Assembly: GCA_017471445.1 (NCBI GenBank)
Contig: JAFUTJ010000014.1
Span: 1-38,919 of the forward strand
DNA from: Alphaproteobacteria bacterium
Lineage (GTDB): Bacteria > Pseudomonadota > Alphaproteobacteria > Rs-D84
Reading direction: 5' to 3'
DNA length: 38,919 bases
In this document: positions 16,313 through 25,385 of the stretch, piece after piece
How positions within the stretch are numbered: the first letter of the stretch is position 1
Layout: each line of letters starts with the position of its first letter
Position numbers and translations under genes: made by a program
Notes under the pieces: model-generated
What the model was told of the DNA's origin: nothing
What the model saw: the letters and a program-made list of their open reading frames with translations, nothing else
The model's database searches: none

Positions 16313-18207
16313 TCGCAGTCTTTTTTTTCTTTATTAAACGAAGCTGTTTTTTTGTCTCCGCATGTATGTGCTTTCGAGCAAGATTGACATTCTTTGTCTG
16401 ATTCAACAAATTTCATATCAAGGGCTGCGCAATATTCTTTGCCATCAACGCATTCTGCACTGTATATATTTAATATTTTACCCGAACCGCAATTGCATTT
16501 GTTTTCTTTCCAGCTTTCACTTTCTGACGATGCCTTTTTACATATACATTCTTTATAAGAATCAGTATTTTCTTCTTGTTCTTCCCTGCATTTCATAATA
16601 CGTTCAAGACTCGCGGTAATGTTTGTTAACGTACTTTCTGCTTTTACCATTCTTAACGCCTCTGATTGTTTCATACATACTTTTTTCGGTAATTTTTTTG
16701 CCGCGACGTTACGTTGCAATTCCGCATACATTCCTTCGCCAACGGCGCATGCACTATACGCATTGGCCAGGCGATTCTCCTCTGTTTGTTTGGTGCCAAA
16801 CAGTGAAAATCCGGCCAGTGATGATGCATCTTGGTTAATCATCCGTTCCAGAATCTCTATATCAATACTGGCACCCTTTTTACGGTTGCGAAATATACTG
16901 CCTTCTAACGCATCGGACGCGCACGCAACACGAACCTCGCCACGTGTGCTGTCGCTATCAGACCCGCTTGATATACCATATTCAATAAAATCACGCTGAA
17001 CCGTTTCGCCATCTTTATATTGATTCACCAGTGTGCATCGCGGACTATCATTTGCCTGAATATAGCCGCCATCCGAACAATTCCTGTTCCCGATTACCAC
17101 GCCAGGCGTATATTTTGATTTACCGTTTATACACGTTGAAGAATCATATTTCCCCAAACCATCTTTGCCTTCATTACATAAATACATGCCCCATACGTTA
17201 CATGAATCGTTTAACATCATGTAAATATCGGCAATGTCAACGCCTGCGCTTTGCGCCATGACCAATGCATCGTACAATTCGTCCAGTACGGTCTCATATG
17301 GCTCAAAAAACTTCATGGCGCGGGATTTAAATGCCGACACGCGTTTTGGGCCACTGCAATTATTTCCGAATGAATCGCACCCGGCGTATGAAAACGTTTC
17401 GTTCATTGCAACCTTTAATGTTTTCAATGCGGTTTCGGCGTTTTCCAGACTGGATATAATTTTACCAGTCATTTGTTCGCGCGCAATTAAATCGGCCGAA
17501 ACACCGTTTTGCGCCGCAATTTGTTGTGCCGCGGTTAATTCCGAACCGGATGTCGCGGCGGGCACACCGTTGTTCGTAGATGTTGTCATCGCGGGTGTGG
17601 ACGTTTGTGTGGCCGCGGCGGATTCACGTGCGGCGTTTGCATTGGCAATTGCGTCGGCGGTTAATTGTTTTTGTTCGTCCAATGCCGCCTGCATCTGCTG
17701 CAGCTGATATGAATTTTGTTCTGCCATTTGTTGCATTTGTGACTGCATCATCGCCATTTGCTGGGCGTTCGCCTGGGCCGATGCCTGGGCTGCTGCATTT
17801 TGGGCGGCAATTTGCGCCTCGTTAATCTTGGCGGTTGATGACGCGACCAATTGCGCCGACATGTAATTTACCAAATCGTCACCGTATTTTTTACACTCCG
17901 AACTGGCATTGACACATCCTGTAACAATAGATGCGGCAACATTCATATCTGTGCAACCACCGCCCGAACATTTTGGCTGGGCACAACGTATAATCAATGC
18001 ATTACAATTACCAAAATCAACCTTGGCATTACTGGCACCGGTGTTACGGCCGTTTAACATCGCATTCCATGTATTATTATTTGATGCCCCCGACCCCGGA
18101 TTATATGCGGTTAAATTATCACCATTCGTTGTCGCAACAGGCGCAGCCACGGAAACACATGGTAACGCAAACAACACCAATCCCAAAAATTGTGCAATGG
18201 ATTTCAT
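16303..18207 (-). CDS. Large secreted coiled-coil, Cys-rich protein
   Basis: A 634-aa protein. I start at ATG 18207 (MKSIAQFLGLVLFALPCVSVAA), which follows GAGAG and gives a standard signal peptide; the frame is open to 18255. Residues ~130-215 are Ala/Gln-rich coiled coil (QMAMMQSQMQQMAEQNSYQ and neighbours). The N-terminal mature region has a Cys cluster (CNALIIRCAQPKCSGGGC). The last ~100 residues are packed with Cys and Lys/Glu (CICKK...CNCGSG...CQSCSKAHTCG), resembling small disulfide-rich extracellular modules. It overlaps the next gene by 10 bases. No named family is recognised. Confidence 0.78.
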   Translation of the reverse strand: MKSIAQFLGLVLFALPCVSVAAPVATTNGDNLTAYNPGSGASNNNTWNAMLNGRNTGASNAKVDFGNCNALIIRCAQPKCSGGGCTDMNVAASIVTGCVNASSECKKYGDDLVNYMSAQLVASSTAKINEAQIAAQNAAAQASAQANAQQMAMMQSQMQQMAEQNSYQLQQMQAALDEQKQLTADAIANANAARESAAATQTSTPAMTTSTNNGVPAATSGSELTAAQQIAAQNGVSADLIAREQMTGKIISSLENAETALKTLKVAMNETFSYAGCDSFGNNCSGPKRVSAFKSRAMKFFEPYETVLDELYDALVMAQSAGVDIADIYMMLNDSCNVWGMYLCNEGKDGLGKYDSSTCINGKSKYTPGVVIGNRNCSDGGYIQANDSPRCTLVNQYKDGETVQRDFIEYGISSGSDSDSTRGEVRVACASDALEGSIFRNRKKGASIDIEILERMINQDASSLAGFSLFGTKQTEENRLANAYSACAVGEGMYAELQRNVAAKKLPKKVCMKQSEALRMVKAESTLTNITASLERIMKCREEQEENTDSYKECICKKASSESESWKENKCNCGSGKILNIYSAECVDGKEYCAALDMKFVESDKECQSCSKAHTCGDKKTASFNKEKKDCECK

Positions 18208-18311
18208 ATTCTCTCTTTCAGCAACGATTTTAACATAAAAAACACATTTGTTCAAGATGTTCGTAAACAGAGTTTATATAAATTGGTGTTTTCTGGCCCG
18301 CGCCACCATGG

Positions 18312-18455
18312 TGGAACGGCGGGTGTGGTGATGCGAATTTCCCACCGGGGCGGGTCTTGTCGCAACACGCATTTGTGGGAAACCCTCCCCGCCACTGCGT
18401 GGCCCTCCCCTCCCAAGGAGGGGAATTTCGTACCCGTCATGGGCGGAATAACCAA
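18312..18455. repeat. Inverted, single copy of the GC-rich repeat
   Basis: The plus strand here reads as the reverse complement of the 14700-15470 units: the blocks CGGGTCTTGTCGCAACACGC, TTGTGGGAAACCCTCCCCG and CCTCCCAAGGAGGGGAATTT are recognisable. It lies in the 334-base gap between two secreted-protein genes and contains no gene. The following 18455-18515 (ACCAAATCATAAATCAG...) is also shared with 15500-15545. Confidence 0.8.
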
Positions 18456-18507
18456 CAACGAACACCCAGCAACCAAATCATAAATCAGGAATCCGAATCC
18501 TGAAATT

Positions 18508-18531
18508 ATAAAAAATCCCGCTGGGCGGGAT
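18508..18531 (-). terminator. Terminator after the 1169-aa secreted protein gene
   Basis: Minus-strand hairpin ATCCCGC / GCGGGAT with a 3-base loop (18515-18531), followed by TTTTTTATAA. It is 11 bases past the stop codon at 18542. Downstream secreted genes would then need read-through or their own promoter. Confidence 0.8.
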
Positions 18532-18541
18532 ATGGTTGGTA

Positions 18542-21500
18542 TTAATCTTCGGTATCAACACGGGCCTGGGTACCATAGGGGCCGATTTCATCACTGCCCA
18601 CATAGCACGTAATATGGTTCCCAACCGCATTCATCCATTCGTCATAGGCCTCTTGCTGGGCCTTTTCTAAGGCGGTCTTTTGTATATCATTGGTCAAACG
18701 GTTTATCAATATACCACCGGCAACCGCCGTAACCCCGGCCCCAACAAGGTTTGTCACCGCGCGTTTCCGTTCCGCCTTGACGACGGCATCGTCGTTAATA
18801 CCATCATCGGCAATCATTTGACATGCGGCACGTAATGCCAAAACATCGCCTGCATAGATAGACCGATTCACCATCTTGTCCGGGTTATCTATCACCTCTT
18901 GTTTCTGTTGATTCGATGCCGTCGATTCATCCACTTCTTTTGTTGATTGAAGTGTTTTCCATTTATTAACCGCCTGTAGAAGCCCTGCGTAAAGGTATAC
19001 ATTTCTGCATGTTTTGCCATCATATTGTGCTTTTTTAGGACCAGTAGTATTCCAATGAATCGTCTTGTCCAATGCATTATCAATCTTGTTCTCAATACCA
19101 GAGATTTCATTAACAACATCGCAACTAAAACTATCCATAGCTGCTTTCATTGGTTTTTGACAGTCGTTCGGGTTTTCGTATGCAGAATTAAGCCACTTTG
19201 ACATCTCTTCACGAACATTGTTACAAGCACTGGTGTATTCAGGATTAAGAATAGTTCTTTTGCCGTCGGATGTTACTGTCACTGTTCTGGTAACAGTTTT
19301 TTTATCAGATGTAGTGTTATAGGTATTCATAGACCGTTCCAATTCGGATATTCGTTTGTCCAAATCATATGATTCGGCACCATCAACACCCGACATCTGG
19401 CGTGCATAGGCAACACCGGTTAAAACATCGGTTTGACTATCTGGGTTACCCAGTTTATCCACACACTTTTTGGCAACATCTTTGTAATCAGATGTTTCTT
19501 TTTTATTGCCGTTACCCAATAAACCACCCAAGAGTTTACCATCTTGCAAACTGTCGGTCAGGTAATAACCACCAACCCCGGTCCCCAGGACCCCCGCAAC
19601 AGTTAACCAATTACGCCACCGATTCTGAACCTTGGCCTGTTGTTCTGTTGCCTGGCCGGCGACGGTGTTCGCGATATCCGACAAATCTTTTTCCGGAATC
19701 CATGAACCGCACGTGAACCAATCGCCCACCGCAAAGTACGCCGTTGCCCATGATGCACCACTGCGGATTTTTTCCTGAATTTTCTTGTCATCAGATTGTA
19801 TCGTCACGCGTATACGACAGAATGAACCGTACAAATCGTTACTGACCACGAACTGATTATCTTTCAGGCCGGAAACCGCGTAACCTTTCGGTGTCTTGTT
19901 GGAACGCAGTTTTACCCATTGATATGCACTGCCGTTTTCGCGGTTGCCCATGATACCGCCCGCTTCGGCATTCTTGGCCAGGCAGATATTTTGTTGCTTG
20001 GTCAATTTGGCGTTATATTTCGCCTGGGCTTCTTTTTCAATATCGTATATCAAATCCTTGAACAGCGATGTTGCCGCCTGGGATTGAACGTATGTGGTGT
20101 ATGCAATGCGAACCGGTTGGTCAAATACGTTGCCCGCACTGTCAACCGTGTAACACGTACCCTGTTCACCGGTACGACTGCTGCATAATTTATTGCCGTT
20201 TTCATCAACCGCATCAACCTGTTCGGTTGACGCCGTCACGGATGTTGCCGCGCCCGCATCAATCCAACCATCACGAACGTTGTCTCTGTTGCCCCATGAA
20301 GATGTCGTCTGCGAATTACCAGTGCGAATCTTTGCTGCCTCTATCGCCAGATGTTCTTCACACACAGACGCATTTTTGACCGTATCCAGGCACAGCCCCA
20401 AAACAACCGTGTAATCCAACACCCCCCCAACCTTGTTCATGCTGCGATCATATGTGTTGTCACCGGTGTTTGTTAATGACGAATATATATCTGTACGATT
20501 ACGATAGCAATTCACATAATCAGTACCGCATAATGATTTTACGCAACTGGTCGCGATTGATTGACATTGCTTTTTCATTTGAGCGATTGCCGCATCACTG
20601 TAATTATTCGCCAATGATGCGTTTAATGACGCAACAACACCAATTGGATCATCACCGGAATCGTAGTCTGGGAACAATTTATCAAATGCCGATGCATCTA
20701 TGTATGAATATGTATATGAACCTGTGCCACTGGGGTTCGCCGCCGCATATTTGCAATACATATCCGTATTAACAACAGATTCGCACCCGGTTTTTATTTC
20801 GTCACGTGTTGCGGTTACATTAATACTGTGGTTGGTATCAGAATATACCTGGGAATAACATACAGACCCCAAACCACCACCGCATGTACGCATTGCACAC
20901 GACCGAATCGTTTCGGTACATTTCTTTTTAGCCTTGGTATCAAATTGGTTCATCAATTCTGCCAATTGGGCACGCATGCCATCGTTCATACGGGCACTGT
21001 ACGCTTCGGCATAAATTTCAGATTGGTTGTCTTCGTCGGCCAACTGCGACGCAGTCGGCATTTGGCCATTACCGATAAATGTGGCATAGCAATACTTGTT
21101 AGAGCCAATTGTATCTTGGCATGAATTACGTATATATGCGGAAACGTCCGAATTTGATATCATATCATTATTAACATCGGCAACATTTAACGTGCCATCA
21201 ACAATCTGTTGAACAATATCGGCAACATCACGACGCGAATTAACCGTACATTTGTACGGGTTTGCGGTACACGCACCCTTGATACACTGGTCAACAACCT
21301 TGTAACATGTGGCAACCGCGTTTACCGCCGCCAATGCAGCACCTTCGCTGATTGCGGCACCGATACGACTGGATGCGGTGGGGGATGCATTCACTGTGGT
21401 TGAACCGAATAATTCAATCAGACCATCACTCTGGCAACGTGCCAATGTCGAATCGCAATATACACGTTGCTTTCTGAATTCGGTGTTGGTTGTACATAAC

Positions 21501-22051
21501 TCAAAATCATTCCCACACACGGTATCTTTGCGCAGGCATGACGTATAACGTTTTACACATGTTGATGTGTCATATTTATTTGCAATGGCCGCACCGGTAA
21601 TCATTTGACCCAAAACACTGCCATCGGTGGGATATGTATAGTCGGTTACTTCGCCATAACTGTTTTTCGTGGAAACCGTGGACAATGCGGTTGTGGCACC
21701 GGTGCCGAACAGACTGCTGATACCGGCGGTGTTACACTGGGCCAATGTGGACAAACATTGTGGCATTTTGGCATGGAATAATACGCGGGTGGTACATTCC
21801 TCAAAATTCGGGCCACATGCATCTGTGCCCTTGATACAGGATGTGTATGCATCAATACATTCCGTATTCGCCAACAAAGACGATGTTGCCGCGGTCGTTG
21901 TTGTCGTACCCAAGTTGTTCACATATGCCGTCATCGTCGGCATACGCGACCCCGCCGCACCCAAAACACTGGGGCGCGCCGTTGCGGCAAAAACCGACGG
22001 AAACGCACAGAAAACCGTGATAAAACCAACTAATGTTTTTGTAAAATGCAT
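18542..22051 (-). CDS. Very large secreted protein with repeated Cys modules
   Basis: A 1169-aa protein with a signal peptide (KTLVGFITVFCAFPSVFAA, cleavage before TARP). The N-terminal half carries repeated Cys modules: CIDAYTSCIKGTDACGPNFE and CVKRYTSCLRKDTVCGNDFE, both followed by CTT...F...C.STLA.C, then degenerate copies (CYKVVDQCIKGAC, CTETIRSCAMRTC, CQSIATSCVKSLC). Around residue 820 a Gly-rich hydrophobic stretch (WLTVAGVLGTGVGGYYLTD) and near 1125 another (LVGAGVTAVAGGILI) could be membrane-inserting. The ribosome site is GGGAGTG. I recognise no named family; a surface structure or adhesin scaffold is a guess. It heads a cluster of three secreted-protein genes. Confidence 0.78.
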   Translation of the reverse strand: MHFTKTLVGFITVFCAFPSVFAATARPSVLGAAGSRMPTMTAYVNNLGTTTTTAATSSLLANTECIDAYTSCIKGTDACGPNFEECTTRVLFHAKMPQCLSTLAQCNTAGISSLFGTGATTALSTVSTKNSYGEVTDYTYPTDGSVLGQMITGAAIANKYDTSTCVKRYTSCLRKDTVCGNDFELCTTNTEFRKQRVYCDSTLARCQSDGLIELFGSTTVNASPTASSRIGAAISEGAALAAVNAVATCYKVVDQCIKGACTANPYKCTVNSRRDVADIVQQIVDGTLNVADVNNDMISNSDVSAYIRNSCQDTIGSNKYCYATFIGNGQMPTASQLADEDNQSEIYAEAYSARMNDGMRAQLAELMNQFDTKAKKKCTETIRSCAMRTCGGGLGSVCYSQVYSDTNHSINVTATRDEIKTGCESVVNTDMYCKYAAANPSGTGSYTYSYIDASAFDKLFPDYDSGDDPIGVVASLNASLANNYSDAAIAQMKKQCQSIATSCVKSLCGTDYVNCYRNRTDIYSSLTNTGDNTYDRSMNKVGGVLDYTVVLGLCLDTVKNASVCEEHLAIEAAKIRTGNSQTTSSWGNRDNVRDGWIDAGAATSVTASTEQVDAVDENGNKLCSSRTGEQGTCYTVDSAGNVFDQPVRIAYTTYVQSQAATSLFKDLIYDIEKEAQAKYNAKLTKQQNICLAKNAEAGGIMGNRENGSAYQWVKLRSNKTPKGYAVSGLKDNQFVVSNDLYGSFCRIRVTIQSDDKKIQEKIRSGASWATAYFAVGDWFTCGSWIPEKDLSDIANTVAGQATEQQAKVQNRWRNWLTVAGVLGTGVGGYYLTDSLQDGKLLGGLLGNGNKKETSDYKDVAKKCVDKLGNPDSQTDVLTGVAYARQMSGVDGAESYDLDKRISELERSMNTYNTTSDKKTVTRTVTVTSDGKRTILNPEYTSACNNVREEMSKWLNSAYENPNDCQKPMKAAMDSFSCDVVNEISGIENKIDNALDKTIHWNTTGPKKAQYDGKTCRNVYLYAGLLQAVNKWKTLQSTKEVDESTASNQQKQEVIDNPDKMVNRSIYAGDVLALRAACQMIADDGINDDAVVKAERKRAVTNLVGAGVTAVAGGILINRLTNDIQKTALEKAQQEAYDEWMNAVGNHITCYVGSDEIGPYGTQARVDTED

Positions 22052-22078
22052 CTCTACACTCCCATTACTATCGTTGCC

Positions 22079-22084
22079 AGTATA
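22079..22084 (-). promoter_or_regulatory. -10 box before the 1169-aa protein gene
   Basis: TATACT on the minus strand, ~30 bases before the start codon. The best -35 at 17 bases is TTTTAA, which is weak. Confidence 0.4.
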
Positions 22085-22121
22085 TCATAAAAATGTGTAA
22101 ATTAAAAGGTATATTTCGTAC

Positions 22122-23081
22122 CTAAATACAAATATCATCCAATATTGATTTTAATTCGGCCATATCGTCGGGAATTGGGGCACGAAACTTTATACGTTCG
22201 CCTGTTATCGGATGCGAAAATTCCAAAACAGACGCATGCAACATCTGGCCAGAATGGGATTTTATAAATTCCAACAAATCGGCATCGCGCACAGACCCCA
22301 GACGGGCGGCACCGCGGCCATATACCGGGTCGCACAGTACCGGGAACCCATGCGCCGATAAATGCACACGTATTTGATGTGTGCGCCCGGTCATCAGTGT
22401 ACATGTAAATTGAGATACACCGGCGCGTGGCCACACGGCCGCAACCGAAACGATGGTGGTTGCCGGTTTGCCCCCGGATTTTACCATTGTCATCTTTTGC
22501 CGGTTGCGTGATGAACGCGCGATATTGCCGGTTATTGTCGCGCCGTCCCAATTTGGAACACCCCACACAAACGCCGTATACTTACGCGTTAAATCATGCG
22601 CCATAAAGGTTTTGACCAGGCTGCGATATGCTGCGTCCGATTTAGCAAATACCATAACACCACTGGTATCACGGTCCAAGCGGTGCACAACACCGGGGCG
22701 CGTATCGCCCCCCAACGTCGACAGGTGTGTATGCGCCAAAATATTTTGTACCAATGTGCCGGTATAATTGCCCGCCGACGGGTACATAACAACACCGCGC
22801 GGTTTATTCACGACGATAATATCATCGTCTTCAAATAAAATATCTAAATCAAAATCATGCGAAACATTTTCAATGGCCGGGGCCGCCGACTGTGCGGTTT
22901 CAACATCAACAGAAATCACATCACCCACACGGGTACGCGTGCCAATTTTTACCGGCCGGCCATTTTGGGTTATGGGAAAACGCGCAATTGCCGACCGGGA
23001 AAATTCCGGCATTTGCGCCGCCAGAAAACAATCCAGGCGCAATCCAACATCGGCATCAGAAACAGTAAATTCACAACGCAT
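22122..23081 (-). CDS. RluA/RluD family 23S rRNA pseudouridine synthase
   Basis: A 319-aa protein. It converts specific uridines in RNA to pseudouridine. An S4-like N-terminal domain (LRLDCFLAAQMPEFSRSAIARF) is followed by the catalytic domain with motif HRLDRDTSGVMVFAKSD (the Asp of RLD is the nucleophile in the family), GRTHQIRVHL, and a C-terminal LHASVLEFSHPITGE. Length and S4 domain fit RluD or RluC. The start is either ATG 23081 or TTG 23087; the TTG has better spacing to AGGT, so two more residues are possible. It is last in the pilin-like operon. Confidence 0.93.
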   Translation of the reverse strand: MRCEFTVSDADVGLRLDCFLAAQMPEFSRSAIARFPITQNGRPVKIGTRTRVGDVISVDVETAQSAAPAIENVSHDFDLDILFEDDDIIVVNKPRGVVMYPSAGNYTGTLVQNILAHTHLSTLGGDTRPGVVHRLDRDTSGVMVFAKSDAAYRSLVKTFMAHDLTRKYTAFVWGVPNWDGATITGNIARSSRNRQKMTMVKSGGKPATTIVSVAAVWPRAGVSQFTCTLMTGRTHQIRVHLSAHGFPVLCDPVYGRGAARLGSVRDADLLEFIKSHSGQMLHASVLEFSHPITGERIKFRAPIPDDMAELKSILDDICI

Positions 23082-23092
23082 GGCCAAAACCG

Positions 23093-23548
23093 TTACCTGT
23101 ATTCATCCCATGCGTGGGATTTGTCACACTTTGACAAATCAACAGTCAATGTTGTACCATCACCAGACACGTTACACGTCATCAGACCAGTGGTTTGTTT
23201 CTGAAAATCATCACGGGCGGCAAATTGCCATGCAAAATTAATCTCTCGCGGGGGATAGAGGCATGCAATACGAATCGCACCGTCTGATTTGTTTTTCGCA
23301 CCCAACCATATACGCGCATCTTCGCCAAAACCATAACACGGAAATGCGTCCAGATAGTACAACGTCATGCCATTTGCCACAGTTTTTGTGGTATTAACAA
23401 ACTTAACATCGTGCCGTGACATTGGTATGCCAGTCAGCGCGGACCAATCCGTACTGGTTGAAAAAATGCGCGTTACGGGTGTGGTGGCGGCCGTGGTAAC
23501 GAACGGTAAACACACGGCAATCACCGCAAAAATGTATTTTATATTCAT
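23093..23548 (-). CDS. Small secreted hypothetical protein
   Basis: A 151-aa protein with a signal peptide (MNIKYIFAVIAVCLPFVTTAA). The mature part has four Cys (FPCYGF, IACLYP, MTCNVS, SKCDKS) and several Trp. The pattern WLGAKNKSDGAIRIACLYP suggests a compact beta-rich domain; no family recognised. The ATG overlaps the upstream stop codon (ATGA). Confidence 0.7.
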   Translation of the reverse strand: MNIKYIFAVIAVCLPFVTTAATTPVTRIFSTSTDWSALTGIPMSRHDVKFVNTTKTVANGMTLYYLDAFPCYGFGEDARIWLGAKNKSDGAIRIACLYPPREINFAWQFAARDDFQKQTTGLMTCNVSGDGTTLTVDLSKCDKSHAWDEYR

Positions 23549-24051
23549 TCTGATAAATCCCCCAGTTCAACATTTATCTTTTTAATACCGGTTGTTGGAA
23601 CCGATAAAGTATGCGTAAAACCAACCGATGCCCCCGCATCCAGCAATGTTGCCGATGGTAAAAACTTCTGCCGGGCGATTTCGTGCCCCGCCGCGTCGCG
23701 CGAAATAACAATCAAATCGGGAACACCGTATATATCGTCCGACCGATTCACAACCGTGCCATTAACAACAAAATGCGAAACACCGGTTTCATCTGTTACC
23801 GTCTGAACATCAGAAATTGTCGCGACCAATGGGCGATGCGATGTGTCATTTGCGTTATGGCGCGCAATTACAACAAACGCAAACACACCCGCCGAAACCA
23901 GCGCACAAACCGCGGCAAAAAACATCAGCCACCCGCCATGCCGACCCGGCATTGTAACATTAAACGCGTGCCCACAAATTGCACACCGCACGGCCGATGG
24001 CGGGTTTGCGACCGAATATTCTGTTTTACAAAAATCACATACTATCTTCAT
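23545..24051 (-). CDS. Zinc-ribbon membrane protein (MJ0042-type ribbon, DUF3426-like)
   Basis: A 168-aa protein. The N-terminus is a zinc ribbon (CDFCKTEYSVANPPSAVRCA then ICGHAFNV). One membrane helix follows (WLMFFAAVCALVSAGVFAFVV, ~41-61). The C-terminal part is a DUF3426-like beta domain (FVVNGTVVNRSDDIYGVPDL...IARQKFLPSATLLDAGASVGF). Proteins with this ribbon-TM-DUF3426 layout are common in Alphaproteobacteria and their role is unknown. It follows the pseudopilin genes by 24 bases and overlaps the next gene by 4. Confidence 0.82.
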   Translation of the reverse strand: MKIVCDFCKTEYSVANPPSAVRCAICGHAFNVTMPGRHGGWLMFFAAVCALVSAGVFAFVVIARHNANDTSHRPLVATISDVQTVTDETGVSHFVVNGTVVNRSDDIYGVPDLIVISRDAAGHEIARQKFLPSATLLDAGASVGFTHTLSVPTTGIKKINVELGDLSE

Positions 24052-24074
24052 ATCAAAAAAATTTATACCATATT

Positions 24075-25385
24075 TTAATTTGATTGCAACATGCGATATT
24101 TGGCGCGAACACGTTTCTGAATATCAACAATTGCATTCATAAAGTCCGATACTGTTGCATTCTTGTTTGCGACAACCGCACCGAAAACCTGGGTTGAAAT
24201 GGTTGACGTGTCGGATTCACGGCGCACAACAGTTGATGCCATTTGTGTTAATTCGACCAGTGATAAATCGGCAAAATTGGCCACGCCGGATGAAACATCC
24301 CAATAATAGTCAGAATTAATTGAATCTGTTATCATGTTGCGAACAACCAGACGCGGACTGATAGAACCGGAAAATCCGACACTGACATACATCGCATCGA
24401 TATGCCCAGAAACCATGTCCAACGCTTGATTTATTTTCAGAATTGCGGGATGTGAGGTATCACTGATTGTCAACCCGGCCAACGTCAGATTTGATACCCA
24501 TAAATCATCGGTTGTAAAACTGGCAAACTTGGCCACGTCAGAAATAGTTAATGTACCGGTAACATCCATATTTCTGGAATCAGATGACAATATGCCAGAA
24601 CACACCGCGTTTTGCGTTTTATATTTGTTATCAACCGTTGTTCGATTCTGGAATATCAGGTTATCCGTACTGATTTCTTGCGCAGTCAGTGTTTCATCAA
24701 ACTGAGCCGCGCGTGCATCAAAATATTTTGTATTAATAATATCATGCCCACCCAATGCCAGCGACGAAATCATAGTTGCATCATCAATATTATCAGACGG
24801 CACACGCCATAAATACAGCGCGTTATCATGCGTAATACCGGTAACACCAACAATGCCATCATTCGCACCAATTCCTAAATCAACCGCATCACTGCGCCAT
24901 GCACCAAATGCGCCATATGCACGTTTATTATCAATAAAGCCCATGTCACCACCGGCCAGGTTTACAATTTCACGCGTGCGCATGGGTGTTATATCAGAAT
25001 CAGACAACACCACGACACCTTGTAAACTGGCACGGTCGTTTGTATTTTGAGACTTTAATATTCGCAATTGATAATCAGACAAATGCGTATCAATAAAATC
25101 ATCGTTTAATCCATATTCTGATAATTCAGATAATTCAACGCGCGTAATTGTGCGCCCAACCGTTTTCATTAAATCTGCACGATGGGCGACAATATAACGT
25201 TCCAATGCCGTTTGCACCATTTCCATATTATTCGCAATTGACACATTTTTTGCACGACGCGTTATATTCGCCTGGTACTGAAAGATAAATGGAATCATCA
25301 CTGCAGCCAGCGCAATGCACAACAGCAATTCAACCAGCATGCCACCATACGATTCTTTTGCAAAAATTCGCCGTACACAAATCAA
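24075..25385 (-). CDS. Prepilin-like protein (type IV pilin/pseudopilin N-terminus), 436 aa
   Basis: The N-terminus MICVRRIFAKESYGGMLVEL continues into a hydrophobic helix (LLLCIALAAVMIPFIFQYQ). If prepilin peptidase cuts YG/GMLVE, Glu falls at mature position 5, as in type IV pilins. Start is TTG 25385, with GGGGGA ~7 bases before it, and overlaps the upstream stop codon. The body is unusually long for a pseudopilin and has motifs seen in its two neighbours (N-terminal helix, then ...ALERYIVAHRADLMKTVG). It and the neighbours are likely paralogues. Secretion-system or pilus role is inferred from the N-terminus only; no secretin or ATPase is adjacent. Confidence 0.75.
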   Translation of the reverse strand: MICVRRIFAKESYGGMLVELLLCIALAAVMIPFIFQYQANITRRAKNVSIANNMEMVQTALERYIVAHRADLMKTVGRTITRVELSELSEYGLNDDFIDTHLSDYQLRILKSQNTNDRASLQGVVVLSDSDITPMRTREIVNLAGGDMGFIDNKRAYGAFGAWRSDAVDLGIGANDGIVGVTGITHDNALYLWRVPSDNIDDATMISSLALGGHDIINTKYFDARAAQFDETLTAQEISTDNLIFQNRTTVDNKYKTQNAVCSGILSSDSRNMDVTGTLTISDVAKFASFTTDDLWVSNLTLAGLTISDTSHPAILKINQALDMVSGHIDAMYVSVGFSGSISPRLVVRNMITDSINSDYYWDVSSGVANFADLSLVELTQMASTVVRRESDTSTISTQVFGAVVANKNATVSDFMNAIVDIQKRVRAKYRMLQSN

